NCBI GenBank assembly: GCA_019426215.1
Contig: CM033403.1
Location: 36,590,754 to 36,654,753, forward strand
Reading direction: 5' to 3'
Source of the DNA: Buddleja alternifolia
Taxonomy: Eukaryota > Streptophyta > Magnoliopsida > Lamiales > Scrophulariaceae
Length of the DNA stretch: 64,000 nt
Positions 47,705 to 59,272 of the stretch are shown one piece after another. A program made the position numbers and the translations under genes. Every line of letters starts with the position of its first letter. The stretch's first letter is position 1. A model generated the notes under the pieces. The model did not search any database. It was not told the DNA's origin and saw only the letters and a list, made by a program, of their open reading frames with translations.

Positions 47705-48835
47705 CAATAAATGTCAATACGTAAGTACCCGGAGGTAGAAGATCGTATTATTTGGTGTGGGAGTGGGAATGGGAAATTTACTAGTAAGTCGGCATACCAA
47801 ATCGCCCGCGACGTTGTCGACCAGAATGTCGATGTGATCTTGATGCTCGCTGAAAATAACAAGAAGTTGACTACAATTATACAACCCTGGTCTTGGATTT
47901 GGAAATTAAGGGATCCAAATAAAATCCAATTTTTCTTTTGGTTGGTCCAACACAATGGCCTTATCACGAATAAAACGGACTCTAATCTCCGTTCGAGATG
48001 CCACTATGCCCTGGAGAGCGCGACTCATACAGTTCGGGATTGCGCTTACTCCATTAAGCTATGGGAACACCTGATTACACCAACATATTGGCTGGAATTC
48101 ATTTCCCTTCCAGAAACAGATTGGATTCGTGTCAATTGCACGAAACCTTCCCTCATATTGAACTTGCTCATGTACCATGGCGTTTAGTCTTTATGGCAAC
48201 CATTTGGTCACTATGGAAAGCACGAAATACCTTTGTTTTCGATGGGAAACATGTTACAAAAAGTGAACTTTTAAGCTCAACAAAGAAGATGGCTCTGGAT
48301 TTAGTTAAAGCCTTTCCCTCCCCTGCTCGTCTCGAAGGCCCCGACAGAAGCTCCCTTAAATGGATTAAGCCACCCCCGGGGTGGTGGAAATTAAATACCG
48401 ACGGGAGTGTCTACTCTACCACTCACAATGCTGCTGCAGGAGGTATTTTGAGAGATGAATTTGGCCTTTGGCAAGGTGGCTTCAGCTGGAATTTAGGTGC
48501 TCGTACGATCAATGAAGCAGAAATTTTAGCCCTCCGTAAACGACTCTCCTTTGCTTGAGAACGAAGAGTAAAAAATTTGGAAGTTGAAACTGATTCTGAG
48601 GTCATTTTCAAACTTATAACGGGTGGAGATGTTGATAGACACCCCCTGGGAGCAATTATTGAAGATTGCAGGAGATTGATCAAGATGCCACGGATTTGAA
48701 TTCTTAGACATATTTTGCGTGAGGAAAATGCGTGTGCCGACTCACTAGCAAAGCTTGGTCATCAGCTGCGAGAAGGAGCACATTTTTTGGATCCCCCCAA
48801 ACAATGTAATTTTATATTTAATTTTCTTTTTCGTT
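47705..48835 (+). pseudogene. LINE 3' fragment: zf-RVT and RNase H domains, decayed
   Basis: The 3' part of a plant non-LTR retrotransposon. The zinc-binding RT-linked region is read first (KFTSKSAYQIARD, WIWKLRDPNKIQFFFWLVQH, 47765-47960). After a frame change near 48060-48180 come FMATIWSLWKARNTFVF and the RNase H domain: KLNTDGSV (first Asp), NEAEILALR (Glu), ETDSEVI (Asp) and ENACADSLAKLG (last Asp). All four acidic positions survive, but TGA codons at 48556 and 48697 interrupt the frame. The fragment lies only about 320 bp past the RWA stop. It is inactive. Confidence 0.85.
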
Positions 48836-49529
48836 TTCATTTTTATCACACTGATCTATAAAATTCTTTTAGCATGAACAACACAATTTTAGAGGATTGT
48901 TATTCACACTCATTTTCTTTACTATAGTAGATTTTCGAAAGTTCCGGTGAAAAATTGGTTGAATATAAGGGAACGAGAAATAAACGAATTTGTAGATGTA
49001 CGAGTATAATACGAATAGAAATAAATTGTTCGGGATTAAAAATACGGCTTATTTTTATATAAATTTTAAAGATATTATTTGTACTCTCTTTAGTTACGTT
49101 ACGTGAGTCACAAGATGTTGAAATTAATGAGAGAATCTGTAGAAATAGGCCCTTTGAGGCCTTTGCCACCAGAAGAGGACAAGAAAATATAAAAAGTGAA
49201 GCCCCCCCCCCCCCCCCCCCCCTCCTCTCTGTTTCCATTCCATTTCCACACATGCAACAACCATCGCACCAAATGCCGTCAAAATCTGGATGACGAGTGT
49301 GACGATATGGATGAAATCAACGCCCACCGACGTCACGCCGCCGCCGCAGCACAGTCATTTTAAGGTTGGGGAAACAGTGGAGGGGGTGTGTAGAGAGAGA
49401 AAGGGGGTGAAATTGGGGAGATTTTGGAGAATCCTAGGTTTACTAGCTCTAGAGTGGTGAAAAAGGCCGAATTAAATAGTACATAGGTAGGGTAAATACT
49501 AAGATAGCTAGTCTGGTTCTTTCTCTGCA
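48836..49529. other. Repeat-rich spacer with poly-C tract
   Basis: No gene was recognised. The stretch holds an uninterrupted C21 tract (49202-49222) beside CT-rich sequence. A GC-rich block at about 49230-49350 is open on the minus strand (TSVGVDFIHIVTLVIQILTA), but it has no start, splice or domain context I can defend. Confidence 0.5.
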
Positions 49530-50060
49530 TGTTTCTGCTAATTTGTGAAAAGTATCCAAAAACTGAGCCATTCAACATTATAAAGAACTTGACATTGGAT
49601 ACACACAACCTTATGAACTTACTAGGAAAACCATAACCCAACAATAATTTCTCCAAGAAACCCCAGCTAACAGTATCATAAGCTTTTTGAATGTCAACTT
49701 TCATAACTGTTCTAGGAGAAACCCCCTTTCGTTTGTATCCCCTAACTAATTCATGACATAAGAGTACATTCTCAACTATTGACCGACCCTGGACAACCCA
49801 AAAGCCCCACTGAGCTTGTCACACCCGTTTTGGCAACACACTTTTAATTCTACTACAGATAAAGCTTAGATATTACCTTGTAGAGCACTATGCAGCAGGC
49901 AATGGGCCTAAAGTCTCCAACTGTGTTAGGGTTCTTACACTTGGGAATCAAATGAAGCAGTGTGTGGTTGAGTTCTGTCAGGAGCCTTTGATCTTTTTGT
50001 ACAATAAACAATAAAAATCTTTGCACATAAAATAACCCTTCTTCAAATAATCTTTTGTGG
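49530..50060 (-). pseudogene. LINE reverse transcriptase fragment
   Basis: Read on the minus strand. LTELNHTLLHLIPKCKNPNT and VGDFRPIACCIVLYKVISKL (about 49995-49870) are followed after stops and shifts by VQGRSIVENVLLCHELVRGY and KVDIQKAYDTVSWGFLEKLL (49700-49620). These are the N-terminal RT blocks of plant L1-type LINEs. The catalytic YADD block is absent, and stops and frameshifts are present. The orientation is opposite to the RNase H fragment at 47.7-48.8 kb, so the two are not one element. Confidence 0.85.
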
Positions 50061-50390
50061 GTAAAAGCCATAATTTTTCATTCTGAAATGAGGAGAATTT
50101 AATTTCTTTGGAAATGAAACTTTTACAGACTCTACGCTCTCGAATTACATTAAGATCCAGATCAGTGCAAATTGATTCATATATAAACGCAAGCATATAT
50201 GTATACATACACAACCTCAGCTCGTACATATAATAATTAATTTGTCAACATATTTCGTTACACTAGTAGTAATAAGCATACACATATCTAAGTATAGCCA
50301 GCCAGCCATACAGACACAGACATACAAAGCTACATATACATAAAATGATGTATATATGGAATATTGAGAAGAGGTTGTTTGTCCATGCAC

Positions 50391-50675
50391 TTATTTTTTA
50401 CCAAATAAATTATAGCTCCTCCGTGGGTTGGGTTTGTTCTTGGAGCTCTCCAGGGATCCATCAATTTTACTGTCGGCGAAGATGAGATCTGCAGCGCCAT
50501 GGTTTTTTGGAGTGGTGGTACTAGCTGGAGCTGCAGTGGCATTATCAGTCGAATAATGTTGAGCAAACAGTGCATCTGTATGTGGCTTTTTGTTGGAATT
50601 GGAGGTAGAAGAAGATGAAGCAAATGTACTATTCCCTATACCTAGCATTTCAGCTGGAGATTTCTTAGAACCCAT
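50391..50675 (-). CDS. Small uncharacterised protein with N-myristoylation signal
   Basis: Single exon of 94 aa. The start MGSKKS fits an N-myristoylation consensus (Gly2, Ser6) with Lys4-5, so membrane attachment is plausible. The rest is hydrophilic and low in complexity: Ser/Thr/Asn-rich (STFASSSSTSNSN), a central ADLIFADSKIDGS, and a basic end (NKPNPRRSYNLFGKK). I do not recognise a named family. Support for reality is the complete frame from ATG to TAA, a well-placed TATA box 67-74 bases upstream on the same strand, and base composition less AT-rich than its surroundings. It sits alone among LINE and MULE remains. Confidence 0.6.
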   Translation of the reverse strand: MGSKKSPAEMLGIGNSTFASSSSTSNSNKKPHTDALFAQHYSTDNATAAPASTTTPKNHGAADLIFADSKIDGSLESSKNKPNPRRSYNLFGKK

Positions 50676-50741
50676 TATATGTATGTATCTCTATAAGATT
50701 ATGAGTACATGTATGATAGATAATATCGGGAGAATATCACG

Positions 50742-50749
50742 TTTATATA
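50742..50749 (-). promoter_or_regulatory. TATA box of the small myristoylation-signal gene
   Basis: On the minus strand CTATATAAAC lies about 70 bases before the ATG, giving a leader of roughly 40 nt. Confidence 0.5.
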
Positions 50750-50759
50750 GAGAGGAAGA

Positions 50760-51988
50760 AAGGGTTGATGGGATATTACGGAATTAATTAATGGGATAAT
50801 TGCATCAAATCCATGAACTATAGACAAGTGGTATGTATGGACATCCTCACTTTTGAAATATTGGCATGGTGCCCCTTCGTTCAATTTTTCCAATAAATTT
50901 ATTAATTAAACACTAAAATGCCCTTTGTTGTTGGAGCTAAAAATGTTGGATTAGACTTAATAATTTGTTGGATTTTTTTTTTCAAAGTATCATTAAATGA
51001 CAATGTAATAAAATACAAAACATTCCAAATATGAAATAAAAGAAAAACCCAAATATCACCATAAATTCTCAATTCCGAATATGAAATTATACTAAATACA
51101 ATATAAAAAAAGTACTTGACAAATTGATTCAATATTACGATAGAAATAAAACATAATGTAACAAATAAAAATAGCACAATTAAAACAGAAAATATTTGTT
51201 CATAATAAACTATTCACGAAATTAGGAAAGATTCTTTTTAAATATATAATTTAAGGTTTAGAGATTTTAGAGATATTTTGAAAAATAAATTCATTTTAAA
51301 TATTTATTATAAGGTAAATTTATAATATTTTGACAATTTTTCATTAATCAATAAAACCTTTTTAACTAAAATGGGAATAATAGTCTTTAATTTTTATAAT
51401 AAAGTGGCCCATATATAGTCCTTAACATGTTAAGTTGTTCACGCCACACTGCTTTATCTTTATCTAGATCTGTTCTATCTATAATTACTTACATTATTTG
51501 AAGGTAAAGTTAGACCAATATGTTAAATTAATAATGGTTATTAATGTACATCTGTGTTTTTAACTCTTTGAATACAAATATGTATTTATCTCAAATCTGA
51601 ATTTAAGTGCACTTTGATATATTAAATGAAATGAGCCTATTTTATCGATCTCAAATGACCACGAAATAAAATTATCATTTTTCAAAGTTCTTAATATAAT
51701 TAGAGGCACCCGTATATTTTCGGTCTCATAGCATGAATCACAATTGTAATTCTTTCTAAAGACTTATTTTGTTAGATTAAAAGATTAAAAAAGAAAAAAA
51801 TTGGCTAAAGACTCCTTTTAGAAACTACCATGTCACAACCTTTTTTTCTTGTTTTTTTTCCTTCGGGAGGGCAGGCACCGCAATGCCCTTTTTTTCTTGT
51901 CTATGTTAAAGAGGCTTTTAGTTTTTAGGTTAAAGAGGTTGTAAAGAAAAACACGTCATTTGTCTATGTAGGGCCCTCAATGCAAATT
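50760..51988. other. AT-rich spacer
   Basis: No gene was seen. The content is low-complexity AT-rich sequence up to the target duplication of the Mutator-type element. Confidence 0.6.
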
Positions 51989-52960
51989 GGCAGATGATAA
52001 TGCCAGAGCAAGTCTCCTCTTGCCAGAGCAATTTCTCAAAATAGACAATTTTACCCCCTAGTTGAATATTGTACGTTCTTGATCCTGCTGCCTTAGTCTT
52101 CTGTAGTCGGATCGCTTGGTCTGTTAATGTAAAGTTGCTACCACAATGTAGAATCATCGGATCAATATTCGCATTTCATTGATGACAATTCACCTTATAT
52201 AAACAAAGATTCTTCGGTTTATGATGCATATATTTGCTCATAGAGATTATCTCACAACACAAGAACCCGTCATAAACCATCTCTATGCAGTCACCACCCC
52301 TCCCCCAATTACGCTACTTAAGATCCGAGTGTCAATTATGCAATTCTTTTAATTCAATTTCGTTGTATTAATTACTTTATTAATTTTCCTTAACTCTATA
52401 GTGAATCACTATTCACCAACTTTCAGCGAATTCAGTTAGATTTAATCATATCCTCTGATGAAGCATATGAATCCTCTGATGAAGCATATGAATGAAAGAA
52501 TAAAGCTAAATACATAAAATCTAGAATTTAAACAAAATTTTAACATTATAATATTTTGAGAAAATTATATGTCACCTCACTTAAGTGCAAAATTATAGAA
52601 ACCCCCTGATTTTTCGAAATTACAGAAAATTCCCCTCATGTTAAAATATTCTAACAATTGCACCCCCTGTGCATTTAAAAAATCTTACAATTTCACCCCA
52701 GTAAACCTTACAGATAGACCCCTTGAAGGGTCTCGTTGTAATTTACCAAAAGTCGGGGGGTGTTTTGGTAATTAATACTAAAATGAGGGGGTATGCATGT
52801 AATTTACCCTAAAATTTCTTGAAAATCAATTCTTCATACAGATTATTTGTCGTCGAAAGCCATCTTTGTTAGGTGGGCAGTGCTTCTATTAAGGGTAAAT
52901 TCGTCTTTATTTAAATTTTGCTCTGGCAAGAGGAGACATGCTCTGGCATTATCACTGGCC
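51989..52960. mobile_element. Mutator-type TIR element
   Basis: 972 bp. The left end GGCAGATGATAATGCCAGAG and the complement of the right end (GGCCAGTGATAATGCCAGAG) form the inverted repeat, continuing into CTCCTCTTGCCAGAGCAA. A perfect 9-bp target duplication ATGCAAATT (51980-51988, 52961-52969) flanks it. It carries no transposase frame and holds a nested MITE. Confidence 0.92.
52558..52810. mobile_element. GTAAATTAC-family MITE nested in the Mutator-type element
   Basis: The ends GAGAAAATTATATGTCACC and the complement of ATGCATGTAATTTACCCT are related to the two intronic copies. The internal GTAATTTACCAAAA and GGTAATTAATACT motifs are shared. It inserted after the host element. Confidence 0.65.
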
Positions 52961-52969
52961 ATGCAAATT

Positions 52970-55735
52970 TAGTGATTCCATAAAATCACCTACAAAATAA
53001 AGCCATACAATTGGTGGTTAAATTAAGTGAATGCCCAAATCCCGTTAATTAGGCATTAGCAAAAACAAGTTACAGCTTATGCAAATTTAATTTGCATGCA
53101 ATCGAATTTTGTTTTCTGTTATTTTACTGTAAATGCTTCTTCGAGATTGATTTGGTGGCCTTCCCGTAGAAACCGGGTCCGAGATAAACATGAAAATAAG
53201 CTGCTCTACTATGATAAACATATGAAAATATGGTCCGAGAAGTCATTGCAATAATATCTAGCATATATACCTCAAAAATCCTTACAATTTAATTTGGTCC
53301 TGTTAATGGTGTAACTATAATTATCAATACTAAATAAGTGTGATCTTGAAAATTACATAAAAGTAAGTGGTTTTTCAAGCAATAGATCAATAATATATCT
53401 GAACAACCAAAGAAAAATGTATCTAACTACACCAAAGAATAGAATTAAATTTAAATGTAAATACATATATAGGAGGTTTGAGATTATGAAGCTTAAGTCT
53501 CAAAGCTATACCTGATCCATTATGTTGGAAACTTAATCCCATTGCAACGTCACACATCAATTATTTCCTACAATAACATTAATTGCTCCGACATGAGAGA
53601 ATTCATTTAACAATATATTGATATCTAAGAAGTTCAAATCAAAGATGCCACAAAGGAAATTATATGAACATTATAGCAATTTATATGTACTATTTTCTAA
53701 TTTATAGATTTTTGGAAACAGAGAAAAAAGTTAAGCTCCACGCACCTACAAGAAATACTGGCCTGTATCCTATTAATAGCAATTATCAACTGTGATGAGA
53801 TGGTAATCTTATCAGTTGAACGACCGTGATCTACTAGCTGATGAGGTAAACTGTTAAGATAGGCTGATTATTTACATATTCCAAAGTAATAATCAAGTAA
53901 AATTAATTAGAAAACCCTAATTTTTATTTGTTGTTAATTAGAAAAAACCCATAAAGTATATGCGAAAATTAGATAGAATCCTTTTGGTACCTTCAAATTG
54001 AGCAGCGAAGCAGTCGGTCCGAAACTAAGTGCAAATATTGTTCCTCTTATTAGTTGCACGTTAATTGTAATGTCATGGTATGAAATTAAAGAAAAATATT
54101 TTGTTTTATACACAAGATCATAACGAGTATCACTCAATATTACATCAAAGTATCAAAGACTACAACTTGAACATAAATTACAGAAATGGAACTACCATTA
54201 CTATAAAAATGAACAACTCGAACTCAAGGTTTCTTAATCCTAGAGTTCATCACGCTCACTATTTGACGACAAGACCTAATTCAATCCATGTCCATTTTTT
54301 ATTTAGACATATACTCGCAAGTTTTCTAGATTAATTTACAAAAATATTATGACTCTACCAAAAAATGATTATTTAAAAATAGATGAACATGAATTGGCGA
54401 AGGTGAGGTCCAAAAATAATTGAAAGTTTTGGGTTCGACTCCCACAATGTGTAGGCTTTTAACAATTTCATAATAATTGTTAATTGATTGTGTAATTGTT
54501 ATAATTTCCTTTTGTTTTGAGGGAGTCTGCTTTTCTTTGTAGTTTAGGCTGTTTGAGTTTGCTTTTCTTTGTAGTTTGGCTGTTTTTTGGGGCCCTCTTT
54601 TTGGAGTCATCTTAGTATTACTAAACATGTTCACCCACTAAAAAATTATCCATACCGTGACTTGTGTGGTACATCACTGTCACCCACACTAAAAATTATA
54701 TATTTAAAGGTTAATCTTTAAATAATAATCTGACTGATTTTGTGCAACAGTTATTACCAAAAAAATGATTATTGCCCATGTCAATATCACTGTCTCACCA
54801 TGTCAATTTTTTTGTAGTGAGGAAACTTCCAATGGCGTCTCACCATCACTGTCTTCCAACTCTACTAACCACACTAAATTACGGCCAACATTGATTTTAT
54901 TTTGGCACACAATTATGAACAAGGATTCAAGTAAAGGACCATCCCAAATTAGATCATGACATCGATGACACACAAACAGCATATTATTCAACCAGCATTG
55001 CAGCTATGTGTAGTTGAATACCGATGATACTTTTGGATACATTGGTCTCATCTAGCATAGATTTTTCCGACTTGGACAATGATATATTACTTGTTGAATG
55101 GTCCAAGCTTTAGCATTATAAAAAAGAAACTATCTATCCTTTTTTAGATATCCCAACATTTGTCTCAATACTGAAACAAAAGCCATGATCTTACATATTA
55201 ATAAACCAACATAAACTTTGTACTCTTCATGCTAAAGGAATTTATAGATTAGTGTGATTAAAACGAAAAAGAAAGTTAAATATAAAATAAACATATATAT
55301 TATCTTGAAAATTTAATAGTAGTTATCAAACTACTAATAAACTATATGTTTTAGATATTTTGATACTTATGCTTATTGAGCCGTTATTTTTAAAAATTGT
55401 TACAATATATAAATGTGTTATAAGAAAAAATTAAAGTTGGTGAGATCGAATTCAATATTCGGGATTAAATTAAATTACCCTCCTTTTATTTAATATTTGA
55501 TTTTTTTTGTACAAGATTTTGTCGCCATTTGCTTTAGAAGTTGAGGGCTAATTAAGAAAGACCGTCTTTGCGGAGCCGGAAGTCGGCAAGATTTTTCCTT
55601 TTGCCTAATAAGAGAAATTAATATTTGCATAAATTGCGTGTTATTAGGTGGCTTAAGAATCACAGTTGAAATCTTTTGTTACACACATAAATGTGTGATA
55701 GACGAGTGGTTAGGATGTGGAGAGAGAATTTCAGA
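52970..55735. other. Repeat-bearing spacer without genes
   Basis: No coding region is supported. A 33-bp tandem duplication, TTGCTTTTCTTTGTAGTTT(A)GGCTG, occurs at 54527-54590. The phrase CTTCCAATGGCGTCTCA recurs at 54827 and 56573, hinting at a worn duplicated segment. Confidence 0.55.
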
Positions 55736-55738
55736 TTT

Positions 55739-56310
55739 TTTTTTTAAGAAAAATCGGTTTTATATATCATTCAATCGAAAGTTTACAACGTGTGGAACAA
55801 TACAATTCATATCGACCCAAATGATGTAGTAAGAACATCTGAAACACCAACTATCAAGTTCTTGAATATAACAAATCTTTAGAACTCACAAATGAACACA
55901 AGAAAATTTTTGTGCAACTCCTATACAAGGAGAGATAAAACTCTCATTCGAGAGAGAAAATAAACTCTCATACGAGAGACAAAATAAAATACTAAATAAA
56001 ATATGTAAAACGCTATATAAATTTAAAAATTTAAGTATCACCCGTCTTCATCTCGTCAGATTTGTCTCTGTCTTTTCAGATCCATTTCCGTCTCGTTAGA
56101 TTTGGAGATGTGTTTTTAGATCCATATCCGTCTCATCAGATTTGAAGATGTGACAACTTGAAGAAGGGTGCTCCAACCCAATCCGTTGGTGGTGGTGGTA
56201 ACAGTGGTGAAGTAGAGGACTGCTTCACCAAGCCATCGTCGGAAAAGAAAAATAGAAAAAAAAAAGACTAAGGTTTAGAAAGAAAGAGATCAGGCGAGAG
56301 AGAATCTTGA
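55739..56310 (-). mobile_element. Poly(A)-tailed retroelement family, copy C
   Basis: Very similar to copy B across its length, in the same minus orientation, with A10 at the 3' end (T run 55736-55745). The flanks share AGAGAGAAT (55721-55729 and 56297-56305) and then an imperfect TTCAGATTT/CTTGATTT, likely a worn target duplication. It includes the double TCATACGAGAGACAAAATAAA-like segment and the CCGTCTCGTTAGATTTGGAG repeats seen in B. Confidence 0.85.
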
Positions 56311-56314
56311 TTTC

Positions 56315-57008
56315 TTCCAACAAAATCGATTTAATTTCAACGTTGATAAATTTGGTAAATGAAAAGGAAAAGTTGATATGCATAACATTGAGTCGAGTTT
56401 GAGGGTAATTTGGCCACTAAATGCAGCATGTTGTGGGCCATTAAATGTAGGGGGCAAAAATTTAAATTTTAAAAGTTCTTAGGATAAAAAAATAAATATT
56501 CACCAATGTTGTCCATAGTTCTTTGGTCGACACTGCTGCTATTAAATGATAATGATTAATTTCGTGCACCAACTTCCAATGGCGTCTCAACGTTGGTGTC
56601 TTCAAGGTACTACAACTAGCATTTTATTTTAATTTGGTCCCACAATTTGCTTGGTCAGACCTGAAAGATTTAGGAAAATTCTATGTTGGGTTGAAATTAA
56701 TGGTCTCGGTCCAACGAGAGCCGTTGAATTCTCCACATGAGGAGGTTAAATAGAATTTTGACCCCTTTTGTTGGGGGATCCAATAGTTGAGGTGGGCCGA
56801 GATCAGCATAGAACACCCCAAAGATTTATCAAATGGACCGTCCCAACATATTGTTGCTACTAATTTAGATCTTTTCCTAATATTCAATAAACTTCCAAAA
56901 TGACTTTAAGACTACATAGCCAAAGTAATTAAAATGGACTTTATCCTATTCTGTTGTCACTTCTCAGGGATTTGGTGGGGACTGGGGAGAAGATGTCTAG
57001 ATCCTTAG
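56315..57008. other. Spacer
   Basis: No gene was recognised. It contains the second CTTCCAATGGCGTCTCA copy and AT-rich sequence. Confidence 0.5.
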
Positions 57009-57180
57009 TTTTTTTTTTGTTTATATTAAGGGTGCCTCTCAACCAGCGCCGGAAACTAATATTTCGAGGCGTAGAGATCACTGAAGTGGGTTTTGTCTCT
57101 CCCAATAAAGACTTTTTTATATACACGGTCAGAGATTGAACCCTGGACAGTATGCTTAAAGAACCTATCTATCTACCAAC
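57009..57180 (-). mobile_element. tRNA-derived SINE, copy 2
   Basis: The minus strand reads AAGTTGGTAGATAGATAGG (A-box region) and CAGGGTTCAATCTCTGA (B box). The same body as copy 1 follows (TATTGGGAGAGA, CACTTCAGTGATCTCTAC, TTAGTTTCCGGC, GGCACCCTTAATATAAAC) and ends in an A10 run. No target duplication was recovered. Confidence 0.8.
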
Positions 57181-57690
57181 TTCATGCACTATACATATAT
57201 AGATGTATGTATACATATATATATATATATACATACTTTTCATAAATATGTTGATACAGTAGTAGAGGCATAAATATGTATTGTAGGGAGAAACAACTAA
57301 TGCGGCAAATTCTAGAATAGACCGGGTCCAATGAATTCAATTTATTCAACATCATTGGATACAAGTGTATTGAGTGATTTTTATTATTTTGTCTCTACAT
57401 CCAATGGTGTATAGTATACCGGTCTTGTTAGACGCGGTCTGACATAGAATCACCCTAATGGTTTATGGTTCATTCCTAGTGTATTCGTACTTTGTGATTT
57501 GTGTGGTTCAAAATTATACACAAGCTATCTGAATTGAATTGAACATACAAATTACAATGTTTTTGTTTAATTAAATTTTCAACTCTTTGAAGAATGTCTA
57601 ATAATGTGAATACAAAATTGAAAATTAAATTAGAAATATTATTATTTGATGAAAATAAATTAATTGAAGTTGTCGACTATCCAGTTAGGT
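57181..57690. other. Spacer with TA/CA microsatellite
   Basis: ATACATATATATATATATAC at about 57215-57235. No gene was seen. Confidence 0.5.
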
Positions 57691-57768
57691 CATTACATAA
57701 AAGGATAATGCTTACCTGGCTTTTGTACGTTGCAGGTTTATTACAGCCGTTTTGAACTTTCAAATGCA
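57691..57768 (+). pseudogene. Stray fragment of RWA intron 13 and exon 14
   Basis: About 78 bases align with 47048-47126 of the RWA gene across the intron end, acceptor and exon start. Shared parts are TTACATAAA, ATAATGCTTACCTGG, TTGCAGGT and TTTTGAACTT.CAAAT. Intron sequence is included, so this is a DNA-level copy and not a retrocopy. It carries no frame of its own. Confidence 0.75.
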
Positions 57769-58085
57769 AGTTAATCTTTATATAATTACATGATTCTTTT
57801 ATTAGAACTTAGATTCACATAATTTTTACAAATAATATTTGTCCATAGCTTTCATTTTTCCGTGCTGGTGATGCTTTTTTTTTTTTTTCCCGTGTTGGTA
57901 AATGCCAATATATACATGGGTTATGTGCAAAAGTTGGGTACTAGGAGGATTTTCAGTTGTTTCGATAATCTGAATTCTAAACCGCTTATTTATAATACAG
58001 ATCATTCGAGAAAAATGAGTTGAGAACTTCGTTAACGTTTAGTGAACTTTAATGTAAAATAAATCCGGGATGTATTTGTTCGGGC
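57769..58085. other. Spacer
   Basis: No gene was seen. The boundary to the tandem duplication is AT-rich. Confidence 0.5.
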
Positions 58086-58289
58086 TAGAGAATGAAGGTG
58101 AAACTTTGGATGGATCGGGTGCACCTTAATGAAGGTGAAATTCTTGATTGAACGAAAAGAAGAACATTCTATTGAAGAAAATGAGATTAGAGAATGAAGG
58201 TGAAATTTTGGATGGATCGGATGCGCCTTAATGAAGGTGAAATTCTTGAATGGACGGGAGCAGAACACTCTATTGAAGAAAGTGAGATT
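58086..58289. repeat. Tandem duplication, 2 x 102 bp
   Basis: Two adjacent units start TAGAGAATGAAGGTGAAA (58086, 58188) and contain GGATGGATCGG and TTAATGAAGGTGAAATTCTT. Each unit itself repeats GAATGAAGGTGAAA or TTAATGAAGGTGAAA. Confidence 0.9.
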
Positions 58290-59272
58290 ATTGTATGGAC
58301 CGGGCACAAAACACTTGACCCATTCATGACCGTTGGATGAAAGGTAATGGTTGTGAAAATCACCGGCTCCCATTTAATCAAGCGTTCGTTACTAGATCGA
58401 TTGTGTTGCACCAGTCCATTATAGAAAAATTCCGGAAACACGTTTTCATTCACTGTTAACAAACTAACACACATCAGAATGGAACACATGAAAGCAAGGT
58501 CCTATGAGAAATCTGTAAGTGGAAAGCAAACAAGATGTGCAATTTCATCAAGGCACTAAAAATAGATTTTTCAATGTTTGCAAGCTCAAATTTGAGTTCA
58601 CTATTCATCAGCAGACTGCAAGTTTTTTGCCGGATAACGCTATGAGATATTCTTAAATGAAAAACAGAAATTTAGGAAGACCAGCAATTTAATGAAATAA
58701 AACTTCAAAATCATAATAAGCATAAATAAATTATTCTAATACCAAAACATAACAATCAAAATCAATTCGTTTCCTCACGAGTTTCACTGCACACTACACG
58801 CGAGCAGCCTCTGGAACAATCTCCATTCAGATTCCTCAGAAAATATGCACAATGTCATAGGTGAATCTTTTTCGCGTCAAGGAAAGGTGGGAGTAACTGA
58901 TATGTGCAACAAAAAATTTATGAATATTCCGATAATTCGAGAAAAAGGAAATATTCTTTTTCCTTTTTAGGTGGACAGTAGGACTCGTATTATTTGGTAT
59001 TTTTTTTTTTGTGTGTGATTCTTACAGAAACATGGCAAGAACATTGATAAAAATACAAATGGTGACAATAATTTCGAAATAGTTTAAGGAGTAGAAATTT
59101 TTCATATAATTTATGCCGTCATTTTGAAAAACATGCATAAGGCTGCGAACGATTTTGGTTAGCTTCAGAGACAAACATAAATGGTTAAAGGCTCAGTATA
59201 CCATGGGTTTTAAAGTTATAATAAAAGTTAAAACATCGAGAAAGAGTAACAGAAAACACTCCAAAAAATATT
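58290..59272. other. Spacer without recognised content
   Basis: I see no gene or clear repeat here. Short open frames lack context. Confidence 0.5.

Noticed and set aside
49124..49336. Minus-strand frame with VDFIHIVTLVIQIL and poly-Gly
   Set aside because: Poly-Gly comes from the C21 tract, and the ATG upstream is in another frame; no gene context.
47705..50060. A single LINE covering both RT and RNase H fragments
   Set aside because: The RT part is on the minus strand and the RNase H part on the plus strand, and the order does not fit one element.
58032..58489. Minus-strand open frames over the 102-bp tandem repeats
   Set aside because: Open only because the repeat unit is a multiple of three (102); low-complexity peptide, no start context or homologue known to me.
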